IMG/VR virus record: IMGVR_UViG_3300019766_000005
Location: 1-36,632 of that record
DNA length: 36,632 nt
Strand: one strand, 5' to 3'
From: a virus
The notes under the pieces: generated by a model
Seen by the model: only the letters and a program-made list of their open reading frames with translations
Told to the model about the DNA's origin: nothing
The model's database searches: none
Position numbers and translations under genes: made by a program
Part shown: positions 27,382-36,424 of the stretch, piece after piece
Position numbering within the stretch: the stretch's first letter is position 1
Layout: every line of letters starts with the position of its first letter

Positions 27382-28965
27382 ATGCAAGAGCTTCCATTAA
27401 ATGGGTTTTATGACTCAGAAAGCCAAAAACTATCAAATAGGCGGTGCATTAATTTTGTGCCACTGCCTAGTGATAATGGCTCATTGTCTACGCTTTCTTT
27501 AATGCCAACGGTTGGTAGGCAGAAAGGAAAGAATATTGATAACAATACTAATGTGCCAGTTGATACCAATGTAAACACAGCTAAGCCAGTAAGAAGTAAC
27601 TCGGTTCAATGGACTGTTAGCAATATCCCAAGCACTGTATTTGTTAAAGATCAGGCTGTGGTCGCAATGGGTGCTAGTGGGCCTTTAAATGTAAGCAGAC
27701 TCCTTAAGTATGATGCTGACACTGTGCAGCCGGATGGTGAGCGGGTGCGAATAGCAGTAAGCCCTAATACAATTGTAATCGTTGGATATGGTCGCAGAGA
27801 TAGCGCATCAGTATCTAACAACTATTACATTCAGTATTCACAAGGCAATGCTTTTAACTGGAACTTACATCCAACCTCATTATCAACAAAGCCAATAGTT
27901 GATGTAGCGTTTCTTGGTGGTCGCTTTTTGTACTGCAATTATGACCCATCAAACCCTAGGGTTTACTATTCTTCCCTTACATCACCAGTAGCTGACCCAT
28001 TAGACTTTATTGCACCAGATGGCAATACAGGCTTATTAAAAGGAATAGAGGTGTTCTCTAATATCCTTTATGTGTTTGGTGAGACTAAAACCTACCTTTA
28101 CCGTGTTTCTGATAATGTGGATTTGCCTTATTCACTTATAGGTTCTGTGGATGTTGGTCTGTATCAGCCTGAATCTAAAGTTATATCTGGCAGTGGAATA
28201 TTCTTTATTGGCAAAACTGCTACAAATAACTACGGCTTATATAAGATAAATGGCGGCTCATTCCAAAAGATAAGTAACCCTGCTATAGAGTTCCAGTTAA
28301 GCAAGAATAATCTTTATGATACTTATGGTGCCACTGATAACGGGAATAATCCTAAGTGGCCAGACTACATTCCTGTATTTAAGATGAATGACAGTGATCA
28401 GGATATTGTTGTATTTAACTCGCCTAAGATATGCCTATGCTTTAGTGAGAGCTATAGCTTATGGCATGAGCGCAAAACATACGGTCGTGATAATTGGGAC
28501 TGTATAGGGTATGGCCTAACCCCAGAGGGGCCCGCGTTTATATCTGACACATGGGCAGAAAATAATACAGGTGGCTATGATACAAATATCTCAGAGGTTA
28601 ATAGGTATAGCGGCCTAGAGCTTGGCAGTCTTGTTAATAGAGAAATGACCAGCTCGCCATTCAACGCCATGAATGACAGAATGATTGTGCCAGAGCTTCA
28701 ACCAATCGCTGAGATTGACTTTAGCGAGCCAGATCAATTATGGCCAGACCCTCAAATAATGATTTCAGTGTCATACGATTACGGTGTCACTTTTGAAAAA
28801 GAGCGCTCACTTGGTACAGGCAGGATAGGTAGTTATAAAGAAAAAACAAGGTTCTTTAATTTTGGATATGTTGACCAAGCATTTACGGTTAAACTTAGGG
28901 TTATGAATCCATACCCCACAAGAATTATCAAGCTTTTAGCTAGAACTGAGAAAGGTATTTATTAA
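27382..28965 (+). CDS. Tail hub / DNA stabilisation protein, P22 gp10-like (527 aa)
   Basis: The start MQELPLNGFYDSESQKLSNR is followed by a beta-propeller-like body: VSPNTIVIVGYGRRDS..., the stretch GIEVFSNILYVFGETKTYLY near 225-245 and, later, SYSLWHERKTYGRDNWDCIG. The C-terminus is FAVTVKLRV-like. These are the features of P22 gp10, which plugs the portal exit together with gp4 and carries the tailspikes. ATG 27382 is chosen over an upstream GTG because the gp10 pattern begins there. It overlaps the next gene by one base. Confidence 0.85.
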   Translation: MQELPLNGFYDSESQKLSNRRCINFVPLPSDNGSLSTLSLMPTVGRQKGKNIDNNTNVPVDTNVNTAKPVRSNSVQWTVSNIPSTVFVKDQAVVAMGASGPLNVSRLLKYDADTVQPDGERVRIAVSPNTIVIVGYGRRDSASVSNNYYIQYSQGNAFNWNLHPTSLSTKPIVDVAFLGGRFLYCNYDPSNPRVYYSSLTSPVADPLDFIAPDGNTGLLKGIEVFSNILYVFGETKTYLYRVSDNVDLPYSLIGSVDVGLYQPESKVISGSGIFFIGKTATNNYGLYKINGGSFQKISNPAIEFQLSKNNLYDTYGATDNGNNPKWPDYIPVFKMNDSDQDIVVFNSPKICLCFSESYSLWHERKTYGRDNWDCIGYGLTPEGPAFISDTWAENNTGGYDTNISEVNRYSGLELGSLVNREMTSSPFNAMNDRMIVPELQPIAEIDFSEPDQLWPDPQIMISVSYDYGVTFEKERSLGTGRIGSYKEKTRFFNFGYVDQAFTVKLRVMNPYPTRIIKLLARTEKGIY

Positions 28966-29270
28966 TGCAGAACCTTAGTGGTAATAGCTTATCAACAGAA
29001 GAGCTTTCAAGTGTACTGGGTGATAGTATTAGGGCTTTCTTGTTTGTGCAGGCTTTACAGGCTGATAACTTACAGATGCCAGCAGTTTACTTGCAAAAAG
29101 ATTGTAAAGTGGTTGGTGGTAATCCTACGTTCCCGCCACTACCTAGTGATAAAATTGGACTAATGTTTTTATCATCAGGCACCTATGAGGCGGCGGTTGT
29201 TGGTGGTGCAGATAAATGGAGGCGATTATATGACGGCACAACATTTGACCCCTCCACTAATATCCCTTGA
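28965..29270 (+). CDS. Small virion-region protein (101 aa)
   Basis: This soluble protein is found between gp10-like and gp14-like genes (MQNLSGNSLSTEELSSVLGD...). Its ending (SSGTYEAAVVGGADKWRRLYDGTTFDPS) resembles the short trimeric knob region of some fibre proteins. TATTAATG overlaps the preceding stop. It could be a minor tail component; the position is where P22 encodes the gp26 needle, but the expected coiled-coil needle pattern is missing. Confidence 0.55.
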   Translation: MQNLSGNSLSTEELSSVLGDSIRAFLFVQALQADNLQMPAVYLQKDCKVVGGNPTFPPLPSDKIGLMFLSSGTYEAAVVGGADKWRRLYDGTTFDPSTNIP

Positions 29271-29721
29271 GGGAGTAAATAGGGAGATAGCTTTTTCCTA
29301 TATGGATGAAGAGCTGAAAGGCAGGGTGTTTCAAGATTATGTTGATTTGTCCATAAACCAGCTTCCAGTTAATTATGAGTATATAGGCTGTTTTATTAAT
29401 GGCGAGTTAATTGGGTTTATCCATCTAGCAAGGTCAAGGCGGTTTATTGTTGATATACATATAAATTTCAATAAACCCAAAAGAGGTTATGCAGCAATAT
29501 TTGCTAAAAAGGTTATTGATAACTTAATGCAAAGAAGCGATATAAACAGGGTGGAATCTGAGATACCCGTTATATATAAAAGCATGTTAAAATTCGTACA
29601 AAATTTAGGCTTTATTGTTGAGGGTGTTAAATCTGAGGCTTTTTTAAAGCACAACAAATGGCATGATTCATACATAATTGGATTAACGAGGAATAAATAT
29701 GGGCAGCTTAAGCATAGATGA
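29230..29721 (+). CDS. GNAT-fold protein, P22 gp14-like (DUF2824 type, 163 aa)
   Basis: The GNAT-like outline is visible: YEYIGCFINGELIGFIHLAR near 42-61, a FIVDIHINFNKPKRGYAAIF segment and FVQNLGFIVEGVKSEAFLKH near 115-135. P22 gp14 (172 aa), a head-assembly-region protein, has the same fold type. The acetyltransferase-like loop (NKPKRGYA) lacks the usual Q/RxxGxG/A, so catalysis is doubtful. Start ATG 29230 has GGAGG seven bases before it; it overlaps the end of the preceding gene in another frame. Confidence 0.7.
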   Translation: MTAQHLTPPLISLEGVNREIAFSYMDEELKGRVFQDYVDLSINQLPVNYEYIGCFINGELIGFIHLARSRRFIVDIHINFNKPKRGYAAIFAKKVIDNLMQRSDINRVESEIPVIYKSMLKFVQNLGFIVEGVKSEAFLKHNKWHDSYIIGLTRNKYGQLKHR

Positions 29722-30397
29722 CTTTGACCCTACAACAGAGTCAGGTTTAGCCAACATAGCAACAGGTGGTCTTTATGAGCTTCAAAAAGACCCAGTAACA
29801 AAGGTTTATGACGAGCTAACTGGTGCGGAGCAAGAGCAGGCCATGAAGGATGCGCTTGCGCAACAACAATCTGCACAAGCTAATCAGCTTGAATTCTTAA
29901 AAGAACAATATGGCGACTTAACAGCAGCTCTTTCACCTTATCGAGAAGCGGGTGAAACATTCCTTCCTCAATTGCAAGAAATGCTAAGCCCAGAAGCCAG
30001 AAGCGAATATATCGCAAATTACTTGCAAGGTGATGAATACCAGCAACTACAACAGCAAGCATCTAATCAACTACTTCAATCAGCGGCTGCTACAGGCAGT
30101 TTAGGCGCTAGTGGCACGCAAGATAGATTAGCCCGTCAATCATTGCAAATGGGCAATCAGTTAGGCGGCCAAGCTTATAATTCAGCATTGGGCAATCTAT
30201 TAACAGGCACTAACCTAGGATTCGGTACATTTGGCACACAGCTTCAAGCTCAAAACCAATTAAACCAAGGCACACAAGCAGGCTTACAAAACATGGGTAA
30301 TCTAGCATTCCAGCAAGCTAGTATTGGTCAAGGCGGGATTCTTGGTGATCTAATGCCACTAATTCAAACTGGCGCGTCAATTTACGGAGCGGGTTAA
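29699..30397 (+). CDS. Internal ejection protein, P22 gp7-like (232 aa)
   Basis: P22 gp7 (229 aa) is ejected with the DNA into the host. This gene has the same length, place and composition: Ala/Gln/Leu/Gly-rich helix with LSPYREAGETFLPQLQEMLS near 80-99 and repeated QLGGQAYNSALGNLL-like segments near the end. The start overlaps the previous gene, with ACGAGGAATAAAT before the ATG. The protein is probably processed or partly unfolded in the virion, as in P22. Confidence 0.8.
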   Translation: MGSLSIDDFDPTTESGLANIATGGLYELQKDPVTKVYDELTGAEQEQAMKDALAQQQSAQANQLEFLKEQYGDLTAALSPYREAGETFLPQLQEMLSPEARSEYIANYLQGDEYQQLQQQASNQLLQSAAATGSLGASGTQDRLARQSLQMGNQLGGQAYNSALGNLLTGTNLGFGTFGTQLQAQNQLNQGTQAGLQNMGNLAFQQASIGQGGILGDLMPLIQTGASIYGAG

Positions 30398-30398
30398 T

Positions 30399-31286
30399 AT
30401 GCCAACTACACAAGAAGTATTAATGGCTGAGCAAATGCGCAGGCAGAATTCACCGCTTGCGCAACTAGCTCAAGTGGGTGGGAATATATTCCAAGGCTAT
30501 CAGAAGAGACAGCAAGCAGAAGGCGCTAAAAAAGGCCAAGCTGCCGCGGCTAACTTCCTGAATCTTGCCGTTCAAAACCCAGATAGGCAGGATGAATACC
30601 TCACTCAAGCACTGCAAGCTGACCCTCAGTTTGTGAAGACGTTCTTTGATGCTAAGAAAGTTCAGGCTGATGCCATGGGTGGCGCAAAGCCTATGACCGA
30701 CTATCAAAAAAGCTCACTTGCTTTAAGAGAGGAGCAAATAGAGCTAGATAAACTTAAGGCCCAGCAAGCGAAAGAATCTAATGACCTTAAAAAACAACAA
30801 CTGCAAATAACAATAGATCAAAAGAAAGCTAAGCTTGAGCAAGATCAAAAAGCAATTGCGGAAAGCGCAAGCAAGGATATAGCCACTTTTGATACCACTT
30901 TAAACACAGTTGATCAGCTAATTAACCATGAAGGCCTAGATGCGGCGGTGGGCAGTTCATCTTTATTTCCTACAATTGCAGGCTCCAAGGCAGCAGACTT
31001 TGAGGCCAAGCTTGAGCAATTAAAAGGGCAGCAGTTCCTAACAGAAGTAACCAAAATGAAAGGAATGGGCGCTCTATCAGAAAACGAAGGTAAAAAGATA
31101 GCAGCAGCGGCGGCAGCTCTTGACCTTAGTATGTCAGAGGAGGCATTCAGAAAAGAATTAGAATACATACAAGAAACAATGGTAAAAGCTAGAAACAAAA
31201 TTGCAGGCAAAATAGGCAGTAATGAAGATAGCTCACCAGCTTTAGAGTTATCACCATCAGCAATGAAATATTTAGGCGGTCAGTAA
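30399..31286 (+). CDS. Internal ejection protein, gp20-like (295 aa)
   Basis: It lies between gp7-like and gp16-like genes, where P22 has gp20. It is shorter than gp20 (471) but similar in character: a Gln/Ala-rich helix at 1-60, a Lys/Gln coiled coil at about 100-150, and a conserved-looking block (AVGSSSLFPTIAGSKAADFE ... GMGALSENEGKKIAAAAAAL, about 187-245). That block also occurs in other phage internal proteins. It is expected to help move DNA across the envelope. Confidence 0.7.
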   Translation: MPTTQEVLMAEQMRRQNSPLAQLAQVGGNIFQGYQKRQQAEGAKKGQAAAANFLNLAVQNPDRQDEYLTQALQADPQFVKTFFDAKKVQADAMGGAKPMTDYQKSSLALREEQIELDKLKAQQAKESNDLKKQQLQITIDQKKAKLEQDQKAIAESASKDIATFDTTLNTVDQLINHEGLDAAVGSSSLFPTIAGSKAADFEAKLEQLKGQQFLTEVTKMKGMGALSENEGKKIAAAAAALDLSMSEEAFRKELEYIQETMVKARNKIAGKIGSNEDSSPALELSPSAMKYLGGQ

Positions 31287-33172
31287 TGGCAACTAGAGAG
31301 CAGCTTATTGAAGGGATGAAGGCGGCCAATGCGGCTGGTGATATTGCGGCAGTTAATGAGATAGCCGCGTATCTTGATACCCTTGAGCAATCACAGCAAG
31401 AACAGCCAAAACAGCAAGTAACAGAAGAAGAGTTTACCCAGCAATACGGTGATATCCCTGATATTGATGGAATCATCGCACCGCAAGAGCCAAAAGAAGA
31501 ACCGACATTAGGCGAGAAAGCGCTAGGTGTGGGCGAGGCCGCATTAACAACTGCTACGGGCGCAGTAGGCGGTACTCTTGGTATGATTGGCGGTACATTC
31601 CAAGGCTTGATTGATGAGATACGCACTGGTGAATTTGGCTCTAATGAGGCTGCAAACCGCATTGAGGCAAAAGCAAATGAGCTTATGTCTGCATTAACTT
31701 ATGCACCGCGCACTGAGCAAGGTCAGGAATATGTTAAAGGAATTGGTGAGGCTGGCGCACAATTGGCTCCATTAGCTGGATTATCCGGCCCATTAGCTCA
31801 GGCTGGCCAGCTTAGTAAGGCAGCAGTACCGCAAGCAAGAGCGGCTATAGCGCCAGCAGCACAGAAGGCAGTTCAAGCGGCTAAACCAGCTCAAGAAGTG
31901 GCTAAAGGTGTATTCCAATATCAAAGCCCAACTAAGCAAAAGATAGCACAAATGCTTGAGGCTAATGTGCCAGATATTGAAACAGCACAGTACAAAATAA
32001 AAACACCATCATCAGGAAAGCAGCAAACTGGATTAGCCAAGGCGCTTAATGCAGGCGGGGCAAAAATAGAAAAAGATAAAATAGCTATTGGCGCTATAGA
32101 TCAAGGCTTTGATGAAGGAGTAATAGCATCAGTCAAAGGCGCTTCTAAGGCTGATAAAACTGATATGCTGCAAATGCTCAACGTATTCGAAAAGGGCAAG
32201 AAAAACCAATTATACGCCGCTAAAAATCGCCCTACAGACATTATTGGTAATAGGGTTTTGCAGTCATTCAACGAAGCTAAAAAGGCAAATAGAAAAGCCG
32301 GTAATGAAATTGATAAAATAGCACGCTCTTTAAAAGGTAGGCAGGTTGAATCTGCGCCTATAGGTAGTCGTTTTATTAATGAACTAAATGATATGGGTAT
32401 AAGTGTATCTGATGATATGAAGCTTATATTTAAAGGCTCGGATGTTGAAGACTTATCAAATGTAGAGAGAACATTATCAACAGTATTCCGTAGAATGACG
32501 GGGGATAAAGCCCCAGATGCTTACGAGCTGCATAGAATGAAACGCTTTATTGATGAACAAGTATCTTATGGGAAGGCAGGAGAGGGCTTAACGGGCAAGG
32601 CTGAATCAGTCTTAAAGTCATTGCGCCGAGATATTGACAGTGTACTCGATGAAAACTTTAAAGATTACGATAAAGCCAACACAATGTACGCTGACACTAT
32701 AGCCGCTATTGATGACATCCAATCAGTAGCAGGGAAAAAGCTTGACCTAACAGGCGAGAATGCAAACAAGGCACTAGGAACGCTTATGCGCCGTGTTTTG
32801 AGTAACGCACAATCTAGGGTTAATGTTGTTGATGCGGTTGCTGGGCTTGATGATATTGCCAAAAAATACCCCTCTCAAATTGCTATAGAAGGGCCAAAAA
32901 TGGCAGGTCGCAAGCCTGATTTAACTCAACTAATACTATTTGCTGATGAACTTGACTCAAGGTTTAAGCCAGTAGCAAGAGGTTCTTTCCAAGGTCAGAT
33001 TGAGCAGGTTGCAGAGCGTGGCCGTCAAATTGCTACAGGTGGAAGCTCTACAATGGCGGCGGCTGATGCAGTAGTAGGCGCAGCGGCAAGAGGTTTAGAT
33101 AAAATTAAAGGTGTAAGTGATCAAAAGGCATTTGCAGCAATGAGAGAATTACTTAAGCAAGGTGATAAATAA
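31286..33172 (+). CDS. Internal ejection protein, gp16-like (628 aa)
   Basis: Its length is close to P22 gp16 (609) and it holds the last place of the gp7-gp20-gp16 trio. It has an acidic N-terminus with IAPQEPKEEPTLGEKALGVG near 65-84. A Gly/Ala-rich amphipathic stretch follows (ALTTATGAVGGTLGMIGGTF, about 86-105) that could insert in membranes. Long helical domains continue to the end. P22 gp16 is needed for DNA passage into the cell. The start overlaps the previous stop by one base. Confidence 0.78.
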   Translation: MATREQLIEGMKAANAAGDIAAVNEIAAYLDTLEQSQQEQPKQQVTEEEFTQQYGDIPDIDGIIAPQEPKEEPTLGEKALGVGEAALTTATGAVGGTLGMIGGTFQGLIDEIRTGEFGSNEAANRIEAKANELMSALTYAPRTEQGQEYVKGIGEAGAQLAPLAGLSGPLAQAGQLSKAAVPQARAAIAPAAQKAVQAAKPAQEVAKGVFQYQSPTKQKIAQMLEANVPDIETAQYKIKTPSSGKQQTGLAKALNAGGAKIEKDKIAIGAIDQGFDEGVIASVKGASKADKTDMLQMLNVFEKGKKNQLYAAKNRPTDIIGNRVLQSFNEAKKANRKAGNEIDKIARSLKGRQVESAPIGSRFINELNDMGISVSDDMKLIFKGSDVEDLSNVERTLSTVFRRMTGDKAPDAYELHRMKRFIDEQVSYGKAGEGLTGKAESVLKSLRRDIDSVLDENFKDYDKANTMYADTIAAIDDIQSVAGKKLDLTGENANKALGTLMRRVLSNAQSRVNVVDAVAGLDDIAKKYPSQIAIEGPKMAGRKPDLTQLILFADELDSRFKPVARGSFQGQIEQVAERGRQIATGGSSTMAAADAVVGAAARGLDKIKGVSDQKAFAAMRELLKQGDK

Positions 33173-35319
33173 TGGCTAATCAAATAAAAGCCCCAATTAA
33201 CTATCCTGTTATTGCAGGTGGTAAAATAGTAGCAGGCGGCTCAGTGCTGTTTGGTCAGCCTAATGTTAAGCCGGATGAAGATAACCCGTCTACACTTAAG
33301 GCGGTTTACCTAGACGCTGCATTGACTCAGCCAGCGCAAAACCCGCAAGGCTTAAGCTCTGATGGTGTATTTGATCAGTCTGATAATGGTGTTTTATTTG
33401 GCTCAAGTGATACGGTTTATTCAATTGTTATTAAAGGAGCCAATAACAAAGAGCTGTCCTACATTCCAGAATATGACTTAAGTGATGCAAACGCAGCAGC
33501 AGCCGCCCAAGATTCAGCCGCAGATGCGGCGTCATCAGAAGCAAATGCGCTAAGCTTTAAGAATCTGACTGAGGCGCTTTATACTGATTTTACCAATCGC
33601 TATTTTGGCGCGTTCTCTTCTGACCCGTCAGTAGATGATTTAGGCAATCCGCCAAATGAAGGCTCTATTTACTTTAATTCCACTTCCAATGTGTTTTTTA
33701 CTTGGACGGATGGCGCATGGGTTAATCACTTCCCATCTAATCCTAATGGGCTTTTAGTTACTGCCACAGGTACGACTACGCCTAGGGCTTTGGGTGATTG
33801 GACTGAAAAAGAGATACTAAGCTATGACACCATCGCTGATGCTAAGGCTGACTTAAAATTAGAAGTTGGACGCAGGGTTAAGACTTATGGTTATTACTCT
33901 ATCGGTGATAGTGGAGGGGCTGAGTATGTTGTTGTTGCAGGTGGCACTGGCACAGACGATGATGGTAGCTTCCATGACGCAGTTAATGGTAATCAATTAA
34001 AATTAGTAATCGGGTCATTTTTCTTGGCAGAGCATTTTGGCACGAATACGTTAGATAGCACCACTCAACTACAGAAGGCTATTAATTTTAGTGAGACTAG
34101 CGCTATACCTATGAGAAGCATAACTGAATTAAACTTAACAGGAGTAGTTCAGATAGGGCAGGCAGCGGAAGTAACCAACTTAGACATACAATTATATGAC
34201 ACTAAGTGTAGTGCTGGTGCTGGCTATAAGATCGGCTCCAATAGTTCCTATGTTAAGCGATCAAAATTTACCTTTGGTAGTGTCACTGGTACAGGGCGTA
34301 TAGCTAATAATGTGGATTTAATCCATATAGAGGCTATGGCGCAATCTAACATAGAGATATCAAACCTGTCTGACAGCAGGAATGGGATACTAATAACCCC
34401 AGCAATAGCTAGTGGTGACAACAGGTGGTGGGTAGGCAGGATCGGGGGCTGTGTTAATGGGATACACTTTGATAATACTGTGAATTTTGGTGGTGGTCAT
34501 GGGCAAAACAATCAGTTTGAGGTGGGGTTAATACTCACATGTAACTACGGCCTAAGAAAAACAATCGACCTCACGGGTTCGCCAATGGATTTAACCTACT
34601 TCCGAGGTGCGCTAGATTTTAATATTACCAATGACATACTTGATAATCAGCCAGACTCTAAATCTACATACGAATTAATGTTTAGTGATGACGGCAATGC
34701 TTATGTTTCTGAATCCTTGGTAGGTGTTGGGATAGAAACGAGTTTTATTATTAAGCATTACCGTGGAGTTGGTTCTAAAGGTATGTTTATAGGTATGGGT
34801 AATGAGACTGCTGGTATATTAAACTATGGCAGAATGCGCGCGTCCAATGTAAACAACATTACTGAGCCTCAGTTTGAAATTAACAACCAAAGTAAATTAG
34901 CTGGAAAAACTTCTAGGTCAGAATACACCCATTCTAACCCAGACCAAACAGGAAAAATAAGAGCCGCGCGCATTGAAAGTACTTATATAGATGAAGATAA
35001 CAGCAACCTAGTCTTTGCGGTGCTAGGTGACGGCAATATACAATCCTTCCTAGCTCTCAATGGGGCTACAAAAAATCTAAATCCCGTCACAGATAACTCT
35101 TTTGATGTTGGCTCATCTACTAAGAGACTCAAGCAATTGTATGCGGTAGATTTAAAGGCGGGAGATGGTAGTACCAAATGGACAACAGGGGCAGGTTCAC
35201 CAGAGGGTAATTTAATAGCTAACATAGGCTCAATATATACTAGAACCGATGGTAGTACAGGGAATACTTTGTATATCAAGGAGTCAGGGACAGGTAGTAC
35301 AGGATGGGTTGCCAAATGA
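33172..35319 (+). CDS. Tailspike protein with P22-type head-binding domain (715 aa)
   Basis: Residues 1-105 match the P22 tailspike head-binding domain in outline: YPVIAGGKIVAGGSVLFGQP, then AVYLDAALTQPAQNPQGLSS, then YSIVIKGANNKELSYIPEYD. Residues about 105-215 are a linker. From about 225 (YDTIADAKADLKLEVG...) a beta-helix of the receptor-binding trimer begins, and the end (SFDVGSSTKRLKQLYAVDLK...) resembles phage fibre tips. The spike recognises, and in P22 cuts, surface polysaccharide; the catalytic residues could not be assigned. It defines host range. Confidence 0.88.
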   Translation: MANQIKAPINYPVIAGGKIVAGGSVLFGQPNVKPDEDNPSTLKAVYLDAALTQPAQNPQGLSSDGVFDQSDNGVLFGSSDTVYSIVIKGANNKELSYIPEYDLSDANAAAAAQDSAADAASSEANALSFKNLTEALYTDFTNRYFGAFSSDPSVDDLGNPPNEGSIYFNSTSNVFFTWTDGAWVNHFPSNPNGLLVTATGTTTPRALGDWTEKEILSYDTIADAKADLKLEVGRRVKTYGYYSIGDSGGAEYVVVAGGTGTDDDGSFHDAVNGNQLKLVIGSFFLAEHFGTNTLDSTTQLQKAINFSETSAIPMRSITELNLTGVVQIGQAAEVTNLDIQLYDTKCSAGAGYKIGSNSSYVKRSKFTFGSVTGTGRIANNVDLIHIEAMAQSNIEISNLSDSRNGILITPAIASGDNRWWVGRIGGCVNGIHFDNTVNFGGGHGQNNQFEVGLILTCNYGLRKTIDLTGSPMDLTYFRGALDFNITNDILDNQPDSKSTYELMFSDDGNAYVSESLVGVGIETSFIIKHYRGVGSKGMFIGMGNETAGILNYGRMRASNVNNITEPQFEINNQSKLAGKTSRSEYTHSNPDQTGKIRAARIESTYIDEDNSNLVFAVLGDGNIQSFLALNGATKNLNPVTDNSFDVGSSTKRLKQLYAVDLKAGDGSTKWTTGAGSPEGNLIANIGSIYTRTDGSTGNTLYIKESGTGSTGWVAK

Positions 35320-35702
35320 TAAGAACCAATAACTTCAACCCAATATCAGACCCTAAGATTCTTTGCACTTGCGGCCATAAAGACTGCGACCAGAGAAGCG
35401 TAGACCAAGAGTCACTGGATAAAATACAGCTTATCCGTGATGACCTTGGCGCGCCTATGGTTATTACTTCCGGTGGTCGCTGCCCTAATCATCCTAATGA
35501 AGTTAAAAAGGATAAGGCAGGTGATCACCAGTTGTGCAAAGCTGTAGATGTGCGCTGTGATAATGTGATTATGGAAACAAAGCTCAAGGTTCTAGCTGGC
35601 AGACATGGGGCAACCCGTGTAGCTGGTGGCGCTTATTGTGGATTTGTCCATATAGCCTTCACTGAAACTGACCGAAAAGACGTACCAACGTGGAGCTACT
35701 AG
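35316..35702 (+). CDS. M15-family peptidase, probable endolysin (128 aa)
   Basis: A zinc D,D/L,D-peptidase of the M15_3 type. TSGGRCPNHPNEV (51-63) precedes GDHQLCKAVDV (69-79, with zinc ligands His71 and Asp78) and GFVHIAF (109-115, His112). Such enzymes cut peptide cross-links in the host cell wall at lysis. There is no signal peptide, so a holin is needed. ATG overlaps the tailspike stop (ATGA); a few residues upstream are not needed. A single-span membrane gene follows directly. Confidence 0.85.
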   Translation: MIRTNNFNPISDPKILCTCGHKDCDQRSVDQESLDKIQLIRDDLGAPMVITSGGRCPNHPNEVKKDKAGDHQLCKAVDVRCDNVIMETKLKVLAGRHGATRVAGGAYCGFVHIAFTETDRKDVPTWSY

Positions 35703-35852
35703 ATGACTAAGCGAATATTGCTGCTCTGGCTATTCTTAATCGGATTAACCTTTGCAGTAGTACTCGCTTTATCTTTCGACATAATCCATTCAATCAAAAC
35801 CAAACTAAGGGGTTTAAAATGCCATTACTTGGAAAAATCGCAACAGCAATAG
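35703..35852 (+). CDS. Small membrane protein of the lysis region (49 aa)
   Basis: The product MTKRILLLWLFLIGLTFAVV... has a basic start and one transmembrane helix (about 5-24), then a short polar tail. It begins immediately after the peptidase stop and overlaps the next gene by 34 bases. A spanin or holin partner is plausible from place and shape; no family match is visible, and there is no lipobox cysteine. Confidence 0.6.
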   Translation: MTKRILLLWLFLIGLTFAVVLALSFDIIHSIKTKLRGLKCHYLEKSQQQ

Positions 35853-36019
35853 GAATGTACTTCCTTAAACGTCATGCAATAGAATTAGCCTTTGACGCTA
35901 TCGTAGAAGCCGCTGAGGCTGGTGCTACTCATACAGAGTGGAAGCTAGACGATAAAGCAGTAAAAGCCCTTAAAGATGATCGAGAAGCTATATTGAAAAT
36001 CGTTAAGGACTTCTTATAA
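35819..36019 (+). CDS. Small amphipathic protein, possible holin accessory (66 aa)
   Basis: The product MPLLGKIATAIGMYFLKRHA... has an amphipathic N-terminal helix (1-30) and an acidic/basic soluble end (LDDKAVKALKDDREAILKIV). AAGGGG precedes the ATG. It is the last rightward gene, facing the leftward operon. Function is unknown; the place beside the peptidase suggests lysis or virion association. Confidence 0.6.
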   Translation: MPLLGKIATAIGMYFLKRHAIELAFDAIVEAAEAGATHTEWKLDDKAVKALKDDREAILKIVKDFL

Positions 36020-36046
36020 GTACAATGCCGCAAGGACGCGGAATAT

Positions 36047-36223
36047 TTATGTGATTGCACCACCTAACGCAAAAAGTAAGAAAATACACATCCAGAATGC
36101 ATTTATCATTAGCCATATCTTAAGCATATCTTTATAGCTATAAGTTTTGCTAACACCAAGCCGTGGTACGCCAAAAAAATACAATAAAACCAATAAAATC
36201 AAAACAACAATGTCTAAAATCAT
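36047..36223 (-). CDS. Small two-span membrane protein (58 aa)
   Basis: Two hydrophobic segments (ILDIVVLILLVLLYFFGVP at about 2-20 and IWLMINAFWMCIFLLFALGG at about 36-55) flank a basic loop (RLGVSKTYSYKD). It is coupled to the upstream gene by ATGA and is the last gene of the leftward operon. This is holin-like topology, but expression is probably early because it shares the leftward promoter near 1150. Confidence 0.65.
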   Translation of the reverse strand: MILDIVVLILLVLLYFFGVPRLGVSKTYSYKDMLKIWLMINAFWMCIFLLFALGGAIT

Positions 36224-36423
36224 TTTAACCCCCGCTTTATCTTTTCATTGTCAGTTGTTGAATGCCTCCACTTAGTGTTTCCTTTGGTGTTCATTTCATC
36301 CCATACTCTATCAGCACAACCCCAGCACATTCCATCTTGCTTGAATTCTTCTGTCGTCATTGATTTGCCGCAAGACTCCCCATAACTGTCTTGGCATTCA
36401 CATATAAGAGCCTTATTTTTCAT
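36220..36423 (-). CDS. Small cysteine-rich protein, likely zinc-binding (67 aa)
   Basis: The product MKNKALICECQDSYGESCGK... contains CxCx(8)C near the start and CWGC at about 33-36, giving enough ligands for one zinc site. The end is basic. It starts two bases after the preceding gene's stop, with GGGTGTGAA before it. No family is recognised; similar mini zinc proteins are common in phage early operons. Confidence 0.65.
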   Translation of the reverse strand: MKNKALICECQDSYGESCGKSMTTEEFKQDGMCWGCADRVWDEMNTKGNTKWRHSTTDNEKIKRGLK

Positions 36424-36424
36424 T

